Of a stretch of DNA of 64,000 bases, positions 33,482 through 42,280 are shown one piece after another (positions within the stretch are counted from its first letter, which is position 1; each line of letters opens with the position of its first letter). A program made the position numbers and the translations under genes. The notes beneath the pieces are model-generated. The model did not search any database. It was not told where the DNA came from and worked only from the letters and a program-made list of their open reading frames with translations. This stretch comes from Actinopolymorpha cephalotaxi (GTDB taxonomy: Bacteria > Actinomycetota > Actinomycetes > Propionibacteriales > Actinopolymorphaceae), in assembly GCF_013408535.1 (NCBI RefSeq), contig NZ_JACBZA010000001.1, positions 4,176,850-4,240,849 of the forward strand, read 5' to 3'.

Positions 33482-35314
33482 TCAGGTGGCCACGGTGTCA
33501 CCGACGCCGGCGGAGAGGATCCCGGCGATGCGGTCGCCCGTCGGGTGCGACTCGAGGTCCTCCAGGGTGGCCGGCAGGGCCAGCGACCAGTTGTCGCGGT
33601 CCTCGTCGGCGCCCGGCATGTTCGGGCGTTCGGGCTCCACCAGCGCGTCGTCAAGGGTCGCGGTGAGCAGTGTGGCGGGTGCCCGGGCGAGAAGTTCGTA
33701 CGCCGCGACCACGGCGGCGCCGGAGTCGGCGGCCTCGTCCAGCCCACCGGTCCTGGCCAGCCGGTCGCGGATCGCGGCCGTGCTCTCCTCGTTCGGCTGC
33801 TGGCCCAGGCGCCGCTGGCTCTCCAGGTCGCTGCCGTCCCAGAGTCCGGCGACCGTGGGCAGGTCGTGCGTGGTGACCGCGGCCATCGACTTGCTCGGCC
33901 AGGTGGTCGGGTCGTCCTCCTCGAACCACAGCAGGCGGTACGACAGGATGTCGCGTTCGGACAGCTCCTCGCGCACACCCTCCTCGACCGTCCCGAGGTC
34001 CTCACCGACCACGGCGGCACCGGCGCGGACACTCTCCAGCGCCACCAGCGAGAGCAGGTCGCGGGTAGGGTAACGCACGTAGGCGCCGCCGGCCGGTCCG
34101 CTGTCGTCGGGGATCCACCACAGCCGGAACAGCCCCATCACGTGGTCGACCCGCAGCCCGCCGCCCGCGGACATGCCGGCCCTGATCGTGTCGATGAACG
34201 GCTGGTAGCCGGCCGCCCGCAGCCGCCACGGGATGAACGGCGGCAGCCCCCAGTCCTGGCCGAGCTGGTTGAACTCGTCCGGCGGGGCGCCGACCGACGC
34301 CTCCAGCGCCACCAGGTCCTGCCACTCCCAGGCGTCGAAGCCGTGCGGGTCGAACCCGATCGGCAGGTCCTGCATCACCGCGAGGTCGCGCCCGGCGGCG
34401 GCGAGCTGATTCTCCACCAGCCACTGCAGCCAGGCGTGGAAGCGCACCCGGTCGGCGTTCTGCTTCCCGGCTTCGGCGACCGCAGGCCCCTGCGGACGGG
34501 ACAGCTCGGCCGGCCACTCCTGCCAGTCGGCGCCGTGCCGCTCGACCAGCACCGACCAGGTGGCGAACTGCCGCAGCGAGTCCGGCTGGTGGGCGTACCA
34601 CTGATCGAACGCGGCACTCGCCCCGCCGGCCCGCCAGATGGCCTCCAGTGCGGACTGCTTGAGCTCCCACACCGCGTCCCGGTCGATGGTGCGGCGGTCG
34701 TTCAGCGCCTGCCCGGCGGTGGCGGCGCGGCGTACGTCGTCGGCCGCGAGCTCGGCGCCGGGGACTTCCTCGACGCGGAGGTAGAGGGGGTTGCGGAACC
34801 TGCGGCTCGCCGGGAAGTACGGGCTGGGCTGCTGCGGCAGGGACGGCGCGACGGCGCCGATCGGGTTGACGAGCAGGAAGCCCGCACCACGCTGCCGGGA
34901 CCAGCGGGCCAGCCGGGCCAGGTCGGCGAGGTCGCCCATTCCCCAGCTCTGCCTCGACCGGGTGGCGTACAGCTGGGTGGCCCATCCCCAGGACCGCCGG
35001 CCTTCCGGAAGGTGGCAGCGGCGGGGGGTGACGATCAGCCGGCGTTCGGTCCCGGACGGGTCGACCAACGTGTGGTAGCCGAGGGGAAGGCCGGCGGGCG
35101 TCCCGGTCCGCACCGCGAAGGTACGGCCGTCCTCCAGCACGACCTCGCCGGGTCCGATGTGGGTCTGCTCATCCTCACCGACGATGAGCGGCCCGGCGTC
35201 CCCGGTCGGAGTGCCGATGATCTCCCGCAGGCGCTCGACGACCTCCGGAGGGACCTGTTGTTCCTTGTCCGTCGCATCGACGTACCGGCTCTCGATCCCC
35301 CATGCGTCGGGCAT
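33482..35314 (-). CDS. malQ: 4-alpha-glucanotransferase (amylomaltase)
   Basis: 610 residues from the ATG at 35314, with GGAGGT four bases upstream. The GH77 catalytic residues are visible: nucleophile Asp in GLRVDHVMGL, acid/base Glu in VVGEDLGTVE and stabilising Asp in TTHDLPTVAG. The N-terminal 150 residues form the extra beta-domain seen in actinobacterial MalQ. The enzyme transfers maltodextrin units between chains in the cytoplasm during maltose and glycogen use. It is monocistronic, with the DUF2243 gene 88 bases downstream on the same strand. Confidence 0.95.
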   Translation of the reverse strand: MPDAWGIESRYVDATDKEQQVPPEVVERLREIIGTPTGDAGPLIVGEDEQTHIGPGEVVLEDGRTFAVRTGTPAGLPLGYHTLVDPSGTERRLIVTPRRCHLPEGRRSWGWATQLYATRSRQSWGMGDLADLARLARWSRQRGAGFLLVNPIGAVAPSLPQQPSPYFPASRRFRNPLYLRVEEVPGAELAADDVRRAATAGQALNDRRTIDRDAVWELKQSALEAIWRAGGASAAFDQWYAHQPDSLRQFATWSVLVERHGADWQEWPAELSRPQGPAVAEAGKQNADRVRFHAWLQWLVENQLAAAGRDLAVMQDLPIGFDPHGFDAWEWQDLVALEASVGAPPDEFNQLGQDWGLPPFIPWRLRAAGYQPFIDTIRAGMSAGGGLRVDHVMGLFRLWWIPDDSGPAGGAYVRYPTRDLLSLVALESVRAGAAVVGEDLGTVEEGVREELSERDILSYRLLWFEEDDPTTWPSKSMAAVTTHDLPTVAGLWDGSDLESQRRLGQQPNEESTAAIRDRLARTGGLDEAADSGAAVVAAYELLARAPATLLTATLDDALVEPERPNMPGADEDRDNWSLALPATLEDLESHPTGDRIAGILSAGVGDTVAT

Positions 35315-35435
35315 CGCCACCTCCAAGATCGGCTGGGACCCGCGGCAGCCATCATCCCGCAGATGTGGAATCTCGCACGCGAAGGGAACGGGCGCGCAGG
35401 GAGCGTACGCGGGCGGGAAAACGGATGCGGGCAAG

Positions 35436-35465
35436 GAAAAAGCCCGCACCACGTGGGTGCGGGCT
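35436..35465 (-). terminator. Rho-independent terminator of the cold-shock gene
   Basis: On the minus strand, AGCCCGCACC and GGTGCGGGCT form a perfect 10-base stem with a 5-base loop, followed directly by a T-run. It is the clearest intrinsic terminator in the window and lies 51 bases after the cspA stop. Confidence 0.9.
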
Positions 35466-35515
35466 CAGTCCCCTAACGGTCAACGCTCGGAAGAGGCGTT
35501 GCCTTCAGCTCCGGC

Positions 35516-35719
35516 TCAGACCGGACGGATGTTCTCCGCCTGCGGGCCCTTCTGGCCCTGCGTGACGTCGAACTCCACCTTCTGGCCCTCGAACAGCTCA
35601 CGGTAACCCGTGGACTGGATGTTCGAGTAGTGAGCGAAAACGTCGGCGCCGCCGCCGTCCTGCTCGATGAAGCCGAAGCCCTTTTCCGAGTTGAACCACT
35701 TGACCGTGCCAGTCGCCAT
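35516..35719 (-). CDS. cspA: cold-shock protein
   Basis: 67 residues. It contains the RNA-binding motifs KGFGFI (RNP1) and VFAHY (RNP2-like), and the start [15 protein letters not shown] is canonical. It acts as an RNA chaperone binding single-stranded nucleic acid. AAGGAG is eight bases before the ATG. A long leader with no gene separates it from the divergent DUF1992 gene, as is common for csp genes whose leaders respond to temperature. The gene ends before a perfect terminator. Confidence 0.97.
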   Translation of the reverse strand: MATGTVKWFNSEKGFGFIEQDGGGADVFAHYSNIQSTGYRELFEGQKVEFDVTQGQKGPQAENIRPV

Positions 35720-36002
35720 GCTTGCTCCTTCAGGGATGCGTTGCCGAATCCACACCGTGTGTGCGGATCGGAGTCGCCGCTACGAGTGCCCCTCCGGAGT
35801 AAGTCCGGAAAACAAAGCGCCCGGCGGTCGCAACCGACGAGCGCGTAAACGTTCATGGGTACCACAACTGCAACTCAAGCCATGAGACTAGCACGCCGGT
35901 GATCCGTTCGTCGCACGCCTCCGCTTCCAGACCCAAGATCGTGTCTCTCGGCCCCTGTTCGGAGGTGGCGGACTGCCGTCCGGCCGCAGGACAATCGACC
36001 CC

Positions 36003-36614
36003 ATGACCAAGCGCAAGCCGCCGGGGACCGGCTTCGAGTCGTGGGTGGATCAGCAGATCCGCGAGGCGACAGAGCGTGGCGAGTTCGACAACCTGCCCGG
36101 GACGGGCAAACCGCTCGCAGACCTGGACAAGCCCTACGACGAAGTGTGGGTGATGCGCCATCTGCACAAGGAAGGGCACTCGACCGAGGACCTGCTGCCG
36201 CTGCCCCTCCAGCTGCGCAAGGAGGTCGAGCGGCTGCCCGAGACGGTCCGCAAGTTGCGTACGGAGCGTGACGTACGCGAGGCCGTGGCCGACCTCAACC
36301 TCCGGATCGTCGCCTGGTTGCGGGCACCACTCGGTCCGCCCATCCCGGTTCGTCCGGCCAACGCCGACCAGGTGGTGGAACGCTGGCGGGCCGAGCGGGC
36401 GGCGCAAAAAAGAGACATCCCTCACATCGGCGATTCCGACCCTGATCCCGCCCGTGACCCCGACCCGGCCGGGCAGGCGCCGGCGAGGGCGCGCCGGGGG
36501 CGGTTCGGGACCGGTGCGCGTACGGCGGACAGCCGTCCGGCCTGGTGGCGCCGGGCTCTCCGCCGCGGCCGGTCCGGCACCGGCCGCTCCGGCCACTCCG
36601 ACCGCTCCGGCTGA
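36003..36614 (+). CDS. DUF1992 (DnaJ-homologue subfamily C28-like) protein
   Basis: 203 residues. The DUF1992 core is at about 10-75: FESWVDQQIREATERGEFDNLPGTGKPL, and DEVWVMRHLHKEGH. The C-terminal 70 residues are Arg/Gly/Pro-rich and likely disordered. The function of this family in bacteria is unknown; eukaryotic relatives act at the Golgi. It is followed after six bases by the phosphotransferase-like gene on the same strand, probably in one operon. Confidence 0.85.
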   Translation: MTKRKPPGTGFESWVDQQIREATERGEFDNLPGTGKPLADLDKPYDEVWVMRHLHKEGHSTEDLLPLPLQLRKEVERLPETVRKLRTERDVREAVADLNLRIVAWLRAPLGPPIPVRPANADQVVERWRAERAAQKRDIPHIGDSDPDPARDPDPAGQAPARARRGRFGTGARTADSRPAWWRRALRRGRSGTGRSGHSDRSG

Positions 36615-36620
36615 GCACGC

Positions 36621-37715
36621 GTGGTGGACCGGCGGCCGCGCGGACTCACTCCGGCAGAACTCTCCCCGCGACCGGTCGCTCCCCGGCCGTGCCCGCTGCC
36701 GTACGACCTGACCTGGGACGACCTCGCACCCGCCCTGCCCGGCTTCGGCACGGCCGACGGGGCGCGCGCCTGGGAGTCGTACGAGCGGCGCGGCCTGCAC
36801 AAGGGCTCGAACTCGCGCATCCTCACACTGCGCTACACCGACGTGGTGGGCGAGAGCCGGGACACGACGGTCTTCGTCACGCGGGCCGGTGGCGAGCAGG
36901 CCGGGGCCAGCGGTCTCGGAGGGGTCGAAGCGGTCGTCGGTGAGGGCGCGCGGTACGAGTACCTGGCGGGGCACGGCGTGCCGACTCCGCGGCTGCTGGC
37001 AGCGCCACGCGGAGGGGCGGTCGTCGTACTGGAGTTCCTCCCGACTGTCGGCATCGAGCCCGCCGAGGCCGGCGACCTCCTCTCCCTGATCGCCCGGGTG
37101 AACGCCGTGGACCGGCCGCCCCTGCGACTGTTCGAGGCCGGTTCCGGACTTCCGCAGGCGCGGTTCGATGCCCTGGTCGAGGCGGCGCTGTGCCGGCTCG
37201 CCGACGACCACCGGACGACGCCGCCGGTCGAGGTGGACCGGTGGATGCGGGCGTACCGGCTGGCGGCCGGGCAGGTGGCGACCTGCCCGACGGCGCTCAA
37301 CCACGGCGAGCTGGGCTTCCAGCAGGTGGGCTGGTCCGGGGCGGGTGACGCGCGGACGCTGGTGGTGTTCGACCTGGAGACCATGGCGATCAGGCCGCGG
37401 TTCACCGATATCGCGACCGTCCTGGGGTCGCTGGCCGCGCTGACCGGGCTGAGCGAGCCGGACCTGTTCGCGGAGTACCTCGGCGCGCTGCGGGAGTTCA
37501 CCGGGCAGCACCTGGACGAGGCGCGGGCGTGGGCGGAGCTGCGTACGGTCCGCGTGGTGGTGGCGTTCGAGTCGCTGCCCTGGCTGGCCGAGGTGGCCGG
37601 CCACCCGGACGTACCCGATGCTCCGGGATCGGCGGCGGTGAGCCTGTACGACGACCTGCGCGCGACCGACCTGCTGCCGGCCGCGCTGACCGCGCCACCT
37701 GTGCCGCCCGCGTAG
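36621..37715 (+). CDS. APH-like phosphotransferase with atypical catalytic loop
   Basis: 364 residues from a GTG at 36621 (GTG 36624 is also possible). The APH fold is readable (GARYEYLAGHGVPTPRLL, VVVLEFLPTVG). The catalytic loop reads NHGELGFQQVG: Glu replaces the usual Asp and the metal-binding Asn is Gln. The metal-site motif is VFDLETM. Some APH subfamilies carry HGE with a DWE-type motif, so the enzyme may still be active; a pseudokinase is the other reading. It is probably co-transcribed with the DUF1992 gene. Confidence 0.7.
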   Translation: MVDRRPRGLTPAELSPRPVAPRPCPLPYDLTWDDLAPALPGFGTADGARAWESYERRGLHKGSNSRILTLRYTDVVGESRDTTVFVTRAGGEQAGASGLGGVEAVVGEGARYEYLAGHGVPTPRLLAAPRGGAVVVLEFLPTVGIEPAEAGDLLSLIARVNAVDRPPLRLFEAGSGLPQARFDALVEAALCRLADDHRTTPPVEVDRWMRAYRLAAGQVATCPTALNHGELGFQQVGWSGAGDARTLVVFDLETMAIRPRFTDIATVLGSLAALTGLSEPDLFAEYLGALREFTGQHLDEARAWAELRTVRVVVAFESLPWLAEVAGHPDVPDAPGSAAVSLYDDLRATDLLPAALTAPPVPPA

Positions 37716-37726
37716 TGCGGCGGAGG

Positions 37727-38446
37727 TCAGCCTCGCTCCGGCCGGCGCAGGACCGCGGGGCGCAGCGGATCGGTCAGGTCGAGGACGACGTCGGCGCGTT
37801 CGAGCGGCCGTCCCCGCGCGCGGTAGAGCTCCTGGCCGGGCAGGTAGCGCGCGGCGTACCGCTCGCGGACCGCCTCCCGCGAGCCGAACACCCGCTCGTC
37901 GCGCACCTGCGCGCGGCGCAGCGTTTCGGCCGGTTCCACGTGGAGGTAGATCGCGCAGTCCCAGTGGTCCCGCAGCTCGGGGCGGAGGAGGAAGACGCCG
38001 TCGACGAGCAGGACCGATCCGGGTTCGGCCCGGCGCGGTGGCTCGTCGACGGGCCGGTCGGTCGCCAGGTCGTGCGCGGCGGTGCGGTACCACCCGTCGC
38101 CGCCAGGCCCGAGCGGACGGAGTACGCCGGTGACGAACGCCTCGTGGTCGAAGGCGTCCAGGTAGTACCCCTCCGGGGACAGAGGTCCACGTTGCTGCCG
38201 CTGCACCCTCGGCCGGTGGAAGTCGTCCATGCTCACCCGGACGACCGGGACGGCGGGGTGCCGGGCCGCCAGCGCGGCCGCCAGGTCCGCTGTCAACCGC
38301 GTCTTGCCGGCGGCGTCCGGGCCGTCCACGGCGACCCGCAACGTGTGGGGAACCTCCCGACCTGCCAGCAACCCGGCCAGGTCGTCGAGCACGTCCGCCC
38401 GTTCACCGCCGTACGCCGGACCTGTCGCACTCTCGCCGTACTCCAC
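37727..38446 (-). CDS. uridine kinase-like P-loop kinase
   Basis: 239 residues. Walker A is GPDAAGKTR (about 43-51). A VVRVSMDDFHRPRVQR segment follows, typical of uridine/phosphoribulokinase-like enzymes whose Asp-Asp helps place the substrate. GSVLLVDGVFLLRPEL is the Walker B region and ERYAARYLPGQELY the lid. It probably phosphorylates a nucleoside or sugar in the cytoplasm; the exact substrate is unclear. TAGGGT lies six bases before the GTG, so the mRNA is probably leaderless. Confidence 0.85.
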   Translation of the reverse strand: MEYGESATGPAYGGERADVLDDLAGLLAGREVPHTLRVAVDGPDAAGKTRLTADLAAALAARHPAVPVVRVSMDDFHRPRVQRQQRGPLSPEGYYLDAFDHEAFVTGVLRPLGPGGDGWYRTAAHDLATDRPVDEPPRRAEPGSVLLVDGVFLLRPELRDHWDCAIYLHVEPAETLRRAQVRDERVFGSREAVRERYAARYLPGQELYRARGRPLERADVVLDLTDPLRPAVLRRPERG

Positions 38447-38452
38447 CCGGGC

Positions 38453-38458
38453 ACCCTA
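38453..38458 (-). promoter_or_regulatory. -10 box of leaderless uridine kinase-like gene
   Basis: TAGGGT on the minus strand, six bases before the GTG at 38446. A divergent VOC gene starts at 38494. Confidence 0.5.
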
Positions 38459-38493
38459 TGGTCACCCCACACGCCTTCGAAGGGACCCGCGCG

Positions 38494-38946
38494 ATGAGCA
38501 ACGACAGCACCGAGAGCGCCGCCGGCACTGGCGGCACTGGCGGCACTGACTCGACCCGCACCGGCATCGCGCCGTGGCTGGCCGTCAGCGACGGGCAGGC
38601 GGCGGTCGACTTCTACCGGGCCGCGTTCGGTGCGGTCGAGCTCTACCGGCTCGACGGCGAGGACGGCCGGCCGGTGGTCGCACAGCTGGCGGTCGACGGC
38701 GCGGCGTTCTGGATCCAGGACGACCCCGAGAACAGCCCGACGGCGAGCATGCCGCACGGGTCCGGCGGGCCGGTGCGGATGATTCTCACCGTCGCCGACC
38801 CGGACCGGCTCTTCGGTCAGGCGGTCGCCGCCGGCGCCACCACGATCGCCGAGGTGCACGAGGACCACGGCTGGCGGGTGGGACGCGTCGCCGACCCGTC
38901 CGGGCACCACTGGGAGATCAGCCGCCAGACCGGTTCGGACGCCTGA
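38494..38946 (+). CDS. VOC family protein
   Basis: 150 residues from the ATG at 38494, with AAGGGA eight bases upstream; an earlier ATG at 38458 lacks such a site. A Ser/Gly/Thr-rich N-terminus (GTGGTGGTD) is followed by one VOC module (IAPWLAVSDGQAAVDFYRAAFGAVELY, ending ADPSGHHWEISRQ). The His and Glu positions for metal binding are plausible. Divergent from the uridine kinase-like gene. Substrate unknown. Confidence 0.85.
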   Translation: MSNDSTESAAGTGGTGGTDSTRTGIAPWLAVSDGQAAVDFYRAAFGAVELYRLDGEDGRPVVAQLAVDGAAFWIQDDPENSPTASMPHGSGGPVRMILTVADPDRLFGQAVAAGATTIAEVHEDHGWRVGRVADPSGHHWEISRQTGSDA

Positions 38947-39049
38947 CCGGCCGCTCCCGCTTCCACATCAGGACGCTCTGCAGTGCGCCGTTTACAGGAG
39001 GATGAAATATGACTTAATGTGTGCTCGCCCATGGATGATCACCCCACGG

Positions 39050-39092
39050 CGATCACCCGGTGGCGATCACACGGTCGGCTGCGATCACACGG
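39050..39092 (+). repeat. three direct repeats CGATCACMCGG upstream of the sugar ABC operon
   Basis: Copies at 39050-39060, 39064-39074 and 39082-39092 (CGATCACCCGG, then CGATCACACGG twice), with a related GATCACCCCACGG just before. They end 15 bases from the lipoprotein ATG. Such an iterated motif in a sugar-transport promoter is a candidate regulator-binding array. Confidence 0.6.
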
Positions 39093-39107
39093 ATCGGTAG
39101 GCACCCC

Positions 39108-40421
39108 ATGCCCTCTGCTCGGAAGCTGCGCTCGGTCGCGGTCGCTCTCGCCTGCACGGTCGCGGCCGTCCCGATGGTCGCCGCCTGCGGCTCATCCGGC
39201 TCCGACAAGCCGTCCGCCGGCCCGGTGACGCTGACCATGAGCGCGTGGGGCGGCGACGTGGACAAGAAGGTCTACGAGCAGCGGCTCGCCCTGGCGCACA
39301 AGAAGTACCCGAACATCACCGTGAAGCTGCAGATGGCCCCGGGCGGCGAGGACTACTCACAGAAGATCTCCACCGCCATCGCCGGCGGCAAGGGCCCGGA
39401 CATCCTCGAACTCGCCGAGCAGACGTCCGCGTTCGCGACCAAGAACCAGATCCTGCCGCTGGACGACAAGGTGCAGGCGAGCAAGCTGGACCTGACGCGG
39501 ATGTTCGGGCCGACGGTGCCGAAGATCTTCCAGTACGACGGCAAGCAGTACGCCATCCCGGATCGTTCCGGCGCGATGGTTCTCTATTACAACAAGAAGC
39601 TGTTCGACCAGGCCGGTGTGAAGTACCCGACCGCCGACTGGTCCTGGGACGACCTGCTGGCGGCCTCGCGCAAGCTCACCGTCCGCGAGAGCGGCAAGGT
39701 GAAGCAGTGGGGCTTCGCCACCATCTCCTGGTGGCCGTACTGGATGACGTTCATGTACCAGAATGGCGGGCGGATCCTGGACGACAAGGGCGCGCCGGTG
39801 GTGAACACACCGGAGAACGTCGCGGCCATGAAGTGGTACAACGACCTTGCCTGGAAGGAGAAGGTCTCCCCCACGCCCCGCGACTTCGCCAACTACGGGC
39901 AGGGCGTCGGGCCCGACCAGCTGTTCGCGCAGGGCAAGCTCGCCATGGAGATCACCGGGTTCTGGAACATCTCCGCGGCCAACAGCGTCAAGGGCCTCGA
40001 CTGGGACATCTCCCCGCTCTGGCACGGCAAGAAGCCCGCCACCAGTGCCTTCTTCAACGGCCTCGCGGTGTCCCGCAGCTCCAAGCACGCGGCCGACGCG
40101 TGGAAGGTGATCGAGTTCATGGCCGGGCAGGAGGGTCAGCGGCCGATCATCGACAACGCCGAGGACGCGCCGGCCAACGTGCTCGTCCAGCGCAGCGACG
40201 CGTTCCTCAAGCCGAAGTGGGCCAAGCGCGACGTCAACATGGACGCGTTCGGAGACTCGGCCGAGGCGATCTTCGTGCCGCCGCTCACCCCGCAGTGGAA
40301 CGAGATGCTCAAGGTCTTCACCGACAACATCGAGCTGATGATGAACAACAAGGTCACGCCGGAGAAGGCCCTGGCCACCATCCAGCAGCGGCTCGGGCCG
40401 GTCATGAAGCAGGGCGGCTGA
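39108..40421 (+). CDS. ABC sugar transporter, solute-binding lipoprotein
   Basis: 437 residues from the ATG at 39108. Lipoprotein signal: basic RKLRS, hydrophobic stretch and lipobox VAAC with the acylated Cys27. The mature part is a family-1 extracellular sugar-binding protein (VTLTMSAWGGDVDKKVYEQ, YAIPDRSGAMVLYYNKKLFDQAG, GKLAMEITGFWN). It captures an oligo- or monosaccharide outside the cell for the two permeases downstream. An ATPase gene is absent, as usual for CUT1 systems sharing an MsiK-type ATPase. The direct repeats in front and the convergent GntR regulator suggest inducible control. Confidence 0.9.
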   Translation: MPSARKLRSVAVALACTVAAVPMVAACGSSGSDKPSAGPVTLTMSAWGGDVDKKVYEQRLALAHKKYPNITVKLQMAPGGEDYSQKISTAIAGGKGPDILELAEQTSAFATKNQILPLDDKVQASKLDLTRMFGPTVPKIFQYDGKQYAIPDRSGAMVLYYNKKLFDQAGVKYPTADWSWDDLLAASRKLTVRESGKVKQWGFATISWWPYWMTFMYQNGGRILDDKGAPVVNTPENVAAMKWYNDLAWKEKVSPTPRDFANYGQGVGPDQLFAQGKLAMEITGFWNISAANSVKGLDWDISPLWHGKKPATSAFFNGLAVSRSSKHAADAWKVIEFMAGQEGQRPIIDNAEDAPANVLVQRSDAFLKPKWAKRDVNMDAFGDSAEAIFVPPLTPQWNEMLKVFTDNIELMMNNKVTPEKALATIQQRLGPVMKQGG

Positions 40422-40440
40422 GCTGTCGGTGGAGCGCTCG

Positions 40441-41361
40441 GTGAGCACCAACACCGTCTCCCGCCCGCGGTGGACGCAACGCCGCCGCGAGGCGCTGTGG
40501 TTCTACCTGATGGTCTCGCCCTGGCTGGTCGGGTTCGTGGTCTTCCTCGCCGGGCCGCTGCTCGCCTCGGCCTACCTGAGCCTGACCGACTACGACCTGC
40601 TGACCCCGCCGCACTGGGTGGGCCTGGCCAACTACGTGCGGATGTTCACCCAGGACCCGTTGTTCTGGAAGGTTCTGCGTAACACCGCGTACTACACGTT
40701 CCTCGCTGTCCCGCTGTCGACGCTGGCCTCCGTCGCGCTCGCGGCCCTGCTGAACAAGCCGGTTCCGGGGATGCGGATCTACCGGACGATCGTCTACCTG
40801 CCGGCCCTGGTGCCGCTGGTGGCGAGTGCGATGTTGTTCGGCTGGGTGCTCGCTCCCGACGCCGGGCTGGTCAACCGCGCGCTTGCGCTCGTCGGCGTAC
40901 ACGGCCCGGCGTGGTTGCTGGAGGAGGCGTGGGTCATCCCGGCGCTGGTGCTGATGTCCCTGTGGGGCGTGGGCACCGGCGTCGTGCTGCTGCTGGCGAC
41001 CATGCAGGGCATCCCGTCCGAACTCCTCGAGGCCGCCACCATCGACGGCGCCGGCCCACGCCAGCGCTTCTTCCGGATCGTGCTGCCGATGCTGTCGCCG
41101 GTCATCCTGTTCAACGTCGTGATGGGGCTGATCGGCGCGTTCCAGGTGTTCAGCCAGGTCTACATCCTCACCGGCGGCGGTCCGAACAACGCCAGCGAGA
41201 CGCTCGTGCCGTACATCTTCGAGGAGGGCTTCAAGAACTACCGGATGGGGTACGCCTCGGCCCTGTCCTGGTTGCTGTTCGCGGTCATCATGGTCTGCAC
41301 GGCGGTGGTGTTCCGGTCGTCCTCGCGCTGGGTCTTCTACGAGTCGGAGGTACACCGATGA
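40441..41361 (+). CDS. ABC sugar transporter permease 1 (CUT1, MalF/UgpA-like)
   Basis: 306 residues from the GTG at 40441, six bases after GGAG; an in-frame GTG at 40429 lacks a Shine-Dalgarno. Six membrane helices, with the EAA loop EAATIDGAGPRQRFFRIVLPML contacting the ATPase. VFLAGPLLASAYLSLTDYDLLTP at the start fits UgpA-type permeases. It ends overlapping the second permease start (ATGA). Confidence 0.92.
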   Translation: MSTNTVSRPRWTQRRREALWFYLMVSPWLVGFVVFLAGPLLASAYLSLTDYDLLTPPHWVGLANYVRMFTQDPLFWKVLRNTAYYTFLAVPLSTLASVALAALLNKPVPGMRIYRTIVYLPALVPLVASAMLFGWVLAPDAGLVNRALALVGVHGPAWLLEEAWVIPALVLMSLWGVGTGVVLLLATMQGIPSELLEAATIDGAGPRQRFFRIVLPMLSPVILFNVVMGLIGAFQVFSQVYILTGGGPNNASETLVPYIFEEGFKNYRMGYASALSWLLFAVIMVCTAVVFRSSSRWVFYESEVHR

Positions 41362-42278
41362 CCGCGCCGGCACTCGCGGAGACAGCCCTTCCGGAGGACG
41401 CGGGCCGGGGACGGCGGAGCAGGCCGGTCGGCAGTCACGGCCGGCGGGAGGCGGCGGTGTCGTACGGCGTCCTCACCGTCGTGTCGGCGGTGCTGTCCGC
41501 GCCGTTCGTGTTCATGGTGTCGATCGCGCTGTCCTCCGACGTGACCGTGCAGAAGGTGGCGTTCACCCTGCTGCCGCGGGAGTTCCACCTCGACAACTTC
41601 GTGCGCGTGCTGGGCTCCGACGCCGACATGGCCCGGTGGATCCTCAACAGCCTGGTCATCGTGACGTTCGCCTGTCTGGGACAGATGTTCGTCAGCGCGA
41701 TGGTGGCCTACGCGTTCGCCCGGCTGCGGGCGCCCGGGCGTTCGGCGCTGTTCGTGGTGTTGCTGTCCACGATGATGGTGCCGATGGAGGTGACGATCAT
41801 CCCGCAGTTCGTGTTGTTCCGCGGGCTGGGCTGGATCGACACCCTGCTGCCGCTGATCGTGCCGAACCTCTTCGGCGGGGCGTACAACATCTTCCTGATG
41901 CGGCAGTTCATCACCCGCATCCCGCGTGAGCTCGACGAGGCCGCGCAGGTCGACGGCCTCGGCCACTTCGGCATCTTCGCCCGGATCGTGCTGCCACTGA
42001 TGCGGCCGGTGATCGTGGCGGTCGGGGTGTTCAGCTTCTCGGCGTCGTGGGGGTCGTTCTTCGGCCCGCTGATCTACCTCAACACCGAGAGCAGGTACCC
42101 GTTGGCACTCGGCGTGCAGTTCCTGTCCGGCACGTCCACCAACGCCCAGACCCCGCCGTACAACCTGGTGATGGTGGGCGCGCTCTTCCTCACCCTGCCG
42201 ATGGTGGCGGTCTACTTCTTCAGCCAGAAACACATCTACGAGGTCAACCTCGGCGCGGGCAGCGCGGGAATCCGCTGA
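41358..42278 (+). CDS. ABC sugar transporter permease 2 (CUT1, MalG/UgpE-like)
   Basis: 306 residues. Six helices; the EAA loop is ELDEAAQVDGLGHFGIFARIVLPLM; the C-terminus FFSQKHIYEVNLGAGSAG is the usual end of UgpE/LacG-type permeases. Translationally coupled to permease 1. It ends two bases before the convergent GntR gene. Together with the lipoprotein and permease 1 it forms a carbohydrate importer lacking its own ATPase. Confidence 0.93.
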   Translation: MTAPALAETALPEDAGRGRRSRPVGSHGRREAAVSYGVLTVVSAVLSAPFVFMVSIALSSDVTVQKVAFTLLPREFHLDNFVRVLGSDADMARWILNSLVIVTFACLGQMFVSAMVAYAFARLRAPGRSALFVVLLSTMMVPMEVTIIPQFVLFRGLGWIDTLLPLIVPNLFGGAYNIFLMRQFITRIPRELDEAAQVDGLGHFGIFARIVLPLMRPVIVAVGVFSFSASWGSFFGPLIYLNTESRYPLALGVQFLSGTSTNAQTPPYNLVMVGALFLTLPMVAVYFFSQKHIYEVNLGAGSAGIR

Positions 42279-42280
42279 GG

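Noticed and set aside
33311..35476. A 721-codon plus-strand frame.
   Set aside because: Antisense to malQ, whose catalytic residues are intact.
39002..39100. A 32-codon ORF starting at 39002 in front of the sugar-binding lipoprotein gene, containing a TTA codon.
   Set aside because: Its GGAGG directly abuts the ATG, so spacing is too short, and it is mostly made of the GATCAC repeats; chance is more likely.
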